A DNA stretch of 52,039 nucleotides, from NCBI GenBank assembly GCA_002633005.1, contig NMRA01000058.1, positions 760,735-812,773 of the forward strand, given 5' to 3'. The position numbers were made by a program, and so were the translations under genes. Shown here piece after piece: positions 47,577-52,039 of the stretch. Source of the stretch: Phoronis australis. Taxonomy: Eukaryota > Phoronida > Phoronidae. Position 1 is the stretch's first letter. Each line of letters opens with the position of its first letter. The notes beneath the pieces were generated by a model, which did not search any database, was not told the DNA's origin, and saw only the letters and a list, made by a program, of their open reading frames with translations.

Positions 47577-50194
47577 TCACGTTTTATTAACTGCTACCTG
47601 ACGATAAAGTTTATCACGTAAACCCACGCATACTTCTGTCTTCAAAGCTTCTACCTGCCTCTCCTCTGAGGAAACCACCAATATGTGTATTGGTATATTT
47701 ACGACAAGAATTGTTCTTACACAGTCCACAACCACATGTACATTGAAAATGTAGGGTGACTTTGTCGGGCTTGACTTTGTAACTGTCACACCCATTGTCA
47801 CCAACTCTATATCATCTTTTTCCTTGGATTGTATAATCTGCAAAGGGAAACATGGCAAAATTTAAAATGAGTGAGAGGTATCTAGAGGCACACAATTAGG
47901 ATGTTTAGTGATGATGTATCGGCAACACGATTTGGACCCACAAGCAGGACTAGTGAACATAATAGGTCTGAAAACTAGCACTACCCGGAAACCCCAAAAC
48001 TTTACATCTCATTCCTAAATCAAGCACTACTGTGACAGTCTTGATATTCTAGTGAATGTATATGTTCACTCTTTTACCACCTAGTCTCACATAATCTAAC
48101 ATAAGGAGGCAGGGAAAGGTTGAATTGCGGCATGATTTGTCTCTTATTTTAAAACTGTCATATGCTCACCTTTGCGATTTTGTGTCTAGGGTTACCAACG
48201 AATTCTTCTCTTAAATGGAACTATCCAGCTTGCTCAGAAATGGCAAGAAGGAATGGTGTAGGTAGAGTAAATTACCTCTATCTCTGCACTTCTGCTGTAC
48301 TGGAAGAAGGATGCCAAGCCTAGATAGAAAAACAGAAGTTAGGAAATCACAAGAACCACACTGAACTAGTATTGTACAAGCAAAACTGAAAGTTCATTTC
48401 GTACTTTTTCAATAAAAACTTTCTTTAAGGTCATTTCATCCTGAAGGCATATTCATGTGCAAGTCACGCACTTAAATGAGTGTTGTGTACATATCCTTTG
48501 TCTATTTTAGTACTTAGTACTTAAATATGCAATTCAAAGAAAAGTTACATGTCAAGTTGGGTTTTGGTACAAACAAGTCAACTACATACTTTAAAGATAC
48601 ATCAACTACATACTTTAAAGATACATCAACTACATACTTTAAAGATACATTGTCTCATTAAATTGTGAATATGCAAATGAAGGACTAATTTAAAAACTAC
48701 CCAGGGTCTTCCCCTATCAACGTACCAGAAACCATGCAAGAACTAGTGACAATTACAACATCGCAAAAGTCTCATTTTTATGCAAATTTCATTGTTGCCC
48801 AAATGAAACACTATCAAATAACAACTTCATTATATTTGAAATTACTGGGGTTTTTGTATGTTCACATTTGTTTTTAAGCTTTCAGTTGCAGTGTTTTCTT
48901 TAAAACAGCAAATTGTCTATTGTATGTCACTATGTGGTCTTCTGTGCCATTTTATTTTAGATCCATCTGCATGTACTCAGCAGTCTGTAGCACACCTTTG
49001 ACAAAGAGCGCATTGCTCGAAATGTGGGGATATTTAAATATATCTTAGTACTGACGCTCGTCGTTTCAGCTTTACTAGTTTTACTATTTTAAATTATTTA
49101 CGAATGTTTCTTTTTATGTACACACATTTCTCCAGGAAGTCATTAGGTGGCACTTGCTAAAATTCAAAATCTTCATGGTTTTAATGAGACATGGCATCTT
49201 TAAAGTATGTTTATGTTCAGCTTGTCCCGATATCAAAAGAAACCTGTGATTCGCATATTGTTCTGTTGGGAAACTAATCATGGACATTGTTTTGCTTTCA
49301 ATCACTGAGAAAGTCACCTGCTTTGCAATGAGGGTCATTAGAGTAAACTGAGGAAAGTTTGCAACAATTCAGTTTTGACAATAACATGAATTGATGAGAA
49401 TTAGACGCAAGTCATGTGACCATTGATAGAAAACAAAGGACATGAATAATTTTATAACTCCCAATCCCATCACTTTATTCCCAGGAAATCAAAATAAAAC
49501 TTACTTCTTTTTGTCATCTGCAGAAATGGTCACAGCAGCTAGATTTTTTGTATGATGCATCAGCCTGTTTTTCTTGTATGTACGGAACATTTTTCCAATA
49601 CAACCACCTGCCAGTAGGTGTAAACTCCAATCAGGCTGGGGTGGGAGACCAGAGTTACGACTAATTAAACTGGGGCGGGGAAAAAGATTCCATCTACTTC
49701 CGACAATGGTGCTTTCAGTGCTGGTAGTGGCTGCTGTACTAGCAGTAGCACTAGCAGCTGAGGACATGGTGACGAAGCCAGAGGACTTGCGGTGCGTATA
49801 CAAAAAGCAGCATTGCACACTGCACTGCGTTGCAAGTCAGTGTCATGTTTACTCCTCAAGTCCAATTGTGGTGGCACCATATGGCCGAATAAATTTTCTG
49901 TGAACTTTCTCTCCTGCAGAGCATGATCTCACTCAGTGCGCGAAGCACTACGTCGGCCTCGCTTTTCACCACCCGCTTCCTGGCGATTCGATCCGCAATA
50001 TTCCGCTTTAGTTCATGGAAGAGGCTGAACAACTCCTCAAATATTACTTCACTAAACGGAGCCGAGACAAACGTGTCCCACAGAAGTTTCCTTGCTGGAT
50101 AAAATCCGTCACAATGATATTCTTTTGTCACAAACTCATGTTGTAAGGGCACCACTTCAATGTAACAACTGACGAGAATCTCGAAAACTCCCAT
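47577..50194 (-). CDS. Candidate three-exon gene of unknown function (188 residues)
   Basis: I propose exons 49933-50194, 48276-48319 and 47577-47837. They total 567 nt, are phase-consistent (1, then 0) and have no internal stop. The start MGVFEILVSCYIEVV follows an in-frame non-coding stretch. Exon 1 contains LLWDTFVSAPFSEVIFEELF and HELKRNIADRIARKRVV, probably alpha-helical. The 44-nt exon encodes SLASFFQYSRSAEIE, with a strong acceptor (TTCTGTTTTTCTATCTAG) and donor GAG|GTAATT. The last exon follows TTTCCCTTTGCAG and encodes IIQSKEKDDIELVTMGVTV through RQVAVNKT. The first donor (CTGA|GTGAGA) is only fair and reading straight through it also stays open for 25 codons. No signal peptide or membrane segment is evident. 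I do not recognise the family. The surrounding transposon remnants make a mobile-element origin possible, but no frame is broken. Confidence 0.4.
48578..48649. repeat. Three perfect copies of a 24-bp unit
   Basis: TCAACTACATACTTTAAAGA plus TACA is repeated three times without a mismatch (48578, 48602 and 48626). Perfect identity suggests recent slippage or an assembly effect. Confidence 0.9.
48651..49204. repeat. Interspersed repeat, copy 2
   Basis: This copy is longer than the one at 25.7 kb, with extra sequence around 48940-49090. It shares GCAAAAGTCTCATTTTTATG-like and CAGTTGCAGTGTTTTCTTT-like blocks with the first copy. It sits in the proposed first intron of the candidate gene at 47577-50194 and directly follows a three-copy 24-bp tandem repeat. 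Confidence 0.5.
49505..49767 (-). CDS. Possible alternative exon with Ser/Thr/Ala-rich start
   Basis: An ATG in reasonable context (GTCACCATGT) opens a 263-nt frame beginning MSSAASATASTAATTSTEST. It continues with RWNLFPRPSLISRN, DWSLHLLAGGC and HHTKNLAAVTISADDKK, and ends at a strong donor, GAA|GTAAGT, in phase 2. The phase does not fit the 44-nt exon at 48276-48319 without a further exon of 3n+2 nt, because direct joining meets a stop eight codons into the last exon. It may be a separate transcript, or chance: the low-complexity start is weak evidence. I do not recognise the product. Confidence 0.22.
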
Positions 50195-51131
50195 TTACAG
50201 CATGCAAATTTGATATGCTGAGGGAGTACTTGACTACTGCGCCATCTATACATTGACGGAAAAGCTTAAATACCCGTGACTGCGTGTGGGAAATTGCGAT
50301 TGCGTGCGCTGAAGTCGATATTTTCAAAGTACAATTACACCACTGTTTAAGGTTGCAAAGTGAGTTTTTTGATATCCTTCTAAAGAAAAAGCGTTACTCT
50401 CTCTGATGAAATCATTCGTTTTCTTTTAAATGAAACTTAAATCTTGAAATTAGTCCTTGGAAGGAGACCAAAAACGGTGGTTTAGCTAGTTGTCCCTTCC
50501 TGGTTATCTCTTCCTGCTTGTACTGATTTTTCCTGAAGTTTCAACTTGAAATAATTGACATATAATTCAATTTGTTACCGAGTGCTTAATAGTGTGGGAG
50601 TCTGATGCTCGATTGTGATTCACATTCAAGCATATAGTGAAACAAGAATTTATTTTTATGTCCTACCTAATGTGAAGTTACATACTAATTACCGGTAAGT
50701 GTCTTCAGAGTAAGTTGAGCAAAAGTTGTAACGACTTCTTGATTTGCTTACTTTTCAGGTTTTTTTGATCACCACCAAAATATTGGAAAGTGTTAGCCTG
50801 CGGACAGGCGATGATGCATCAAATAATCGACCTACTTCCTTTTATAACCTTTAAGAAAACGAATGGAGTGATGACGTATCTCACCACGTTCCTCACACTT
50901 TAACACATAAGAAACTCTTACCCTTAACAGATGATGTGCAGTTGCCAACCAAGCATTTGAAGTCTGTTGGCCAAGATGCATAAAGCACACCTTTAGCCAA
51001 AAGAACAGATACAGTCGCATGGTTAGATCTCAGTGCAGCCTGTCTTACACAAGTCACTATGTTTAATAGGCGTAGACAAGGGGAATTATCAAAAATGAAG
51101 CTGACAGATTTTTACTGTGCTCACATTTCAG

Positions 51132-51391
51132 TAGAGGAGGATATTTAGTCAAGCCTGACAAAATTCAAACACAAGAGCCAGCAGAGTTTAAAAAGGGTAG
51201 AAATTATGGGCAAAGGAGGCAGGAGGCCTGTGCTGTTAACCAAAGATGATACAAAGTATCTGAATTTGCTCATTGAAATGAGGCATGACGTTGGGGTTGA
51301 GGACGGCAACCCCTATGTATTTGCAAGACCTACCAAGAGTTCCACCGATCACATAAGAGGCTGTGATAGCCTTAGAAGATTTACTCCTTGA
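51132..51391 (+). pseudogene. Tyrosine-recombinase/integrase-like domain fragment
   Basis: After a good acceptor (CTCACATTTCAG) the frame reads EEDI, TAG (51146-51148), then SSLTKFKHKSQQSLKRVEIM. It goes on with GKGGRRPVLLTKDDTKYLNL, VEDGNPYVFARP and HIRGCDSLRRF before TGA at 51389-51391. The string KRVEIxGKxGRxxPVLLT ... NPYVFxRP ... RGxDxLRxF is one I associate with animal proteins carrying a phage-integrase-like catalytic domain, where it lies upstream of a TSTKLRKH segment. That downstream segment is not found in any frame here. The two stops and lack of the catalytic tail suggest a relic. The class (Crypton-derived host gene versus mobile copy) is unresolved. Confidence 0.5.
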
Positions 51392-52039
51392 GTGTGTCCC
51401 CAGTTTTTCAGAGAAAAAAGAGCACTACTTTGTTTAGAGGATTTATAAATTAGCTCACATGTTCCAAAGATTCCCATGACCATCAAGAGCCTGGACACCT
51501 GGCGGCGTTCTTCAAAGGTCTAAAATAATGAAGACCCCGTTTGGCTTGTAACGATGAGATACTTTTTAGCTAACAGTTTATTTTTTCAAACTGTATCTAC
51601 TGAAGAAATTACATATTCATCGGTTTCTCGCATTCTCCCAAAAAAATTGAACCTGATATCCACTCAAGAGCAGATGAGACGATTACACTTTGGCGGGAAA
51701 GACATTTGTAACGATGGTAGGTCTTTGATTTGATTTGCTTGCATTATTTTTTTGTTTTTGTCTTTAAAACTTGCCGATTCAACTCTCATAATTCAAACAA
51801 GAGCAATGCAGAGCGTTGAAATGCGCCCACAATTGCACCGCATACGGTATCCTTCTAGGGTTGTTTATTGGTACCACAAAGTGGCCAGTAGAGAGCATAT
51901 ATGTAGTATGTTGTACTTAGCAAAATGGAAAGGCATGGTCATTGTCTCCTCAATAGGCTAGGGGCAAAATGTGAGTAATCTTCATAATACAAGCACATCC
52001 TATACACCAGTTGCTTAAAGCACCACAGAAACATAGAAT

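Overview
This window looks like metazoan nuclear DNA, probably from a marine invertebrate, although the sequence does not fix the species. The evidence is spliceosomal GT-AG introns (one about 18.5 kb long), very low coding density, many short non-autonomous DNA transposons with terminal inverted repeats, and a graveyard of decayed transposase-like reading frames. There are no operons, Shine-Dalgarno sites, rRNAs, CRISPR arrays or intact tRNAs. Almost all six-frame ORFs of 60-100 codons are what chance gives in AT-rich non-coding DNA.

The best supported gene is on the minus strand and spans about 10.8-32.5 kb. Three exons (32352-32540, 13704-13806, 10833-11146) join with compatible phases (0, then 1) into an uninterrupted 201-residue secreted protein. 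It has a signal peptide, a very basic N-terminal tail, one immunoglobulin-like domain and a very basic C-terminal tail. The Ig domain has lost the second canonical cysteine and the core tryptophan, so the mature protein has one cysteine. I do not recognise it as a named family.

Layout. 1-10 kb: non-coding, with a degenerate repeat array at 2.4-3.7 kb and a related block at 4.7-4.9 kb. 10.8-32.5 kb: the Ig gene; its introns hold a 160-bp tandem duplication (11.77-12.09 kb), two copies of a CATGGGCGGC-ended MITE (13.55 and 27.86 kb), copies of a GTTCCGTAGA-ended, TCGCGA-rich MITE (15.75, 25.56 and 30.35 kb), a G homopolymer with an N (17.16 kb) and a hAT-like MITE (31.97 kb). 32.6-43.6 kb: non-coding, with a foldback element (40.34 kb) and short tandem repeats (41.87 and 42.21 kb). 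43.7-52 kb: plus-strand remnants of transposase-like proteins (43.8-44.3, 45.0-45.2 and 46.9-47.1 kb) and of a tyrosine-recombinase-like domain (51.1-51.4 kb). A minus-strand three-exon candidate gene (47577-50194, 188 codons, phase-consistent, unrecognised) lies among them.

No multi-gene pathway can be read here. The observation most likely to be new is the basic, single-cysteine Ig protein, followed by the unrecognised three-exon ORF. Family calls come from motif recall and reading by eye; no search was run.
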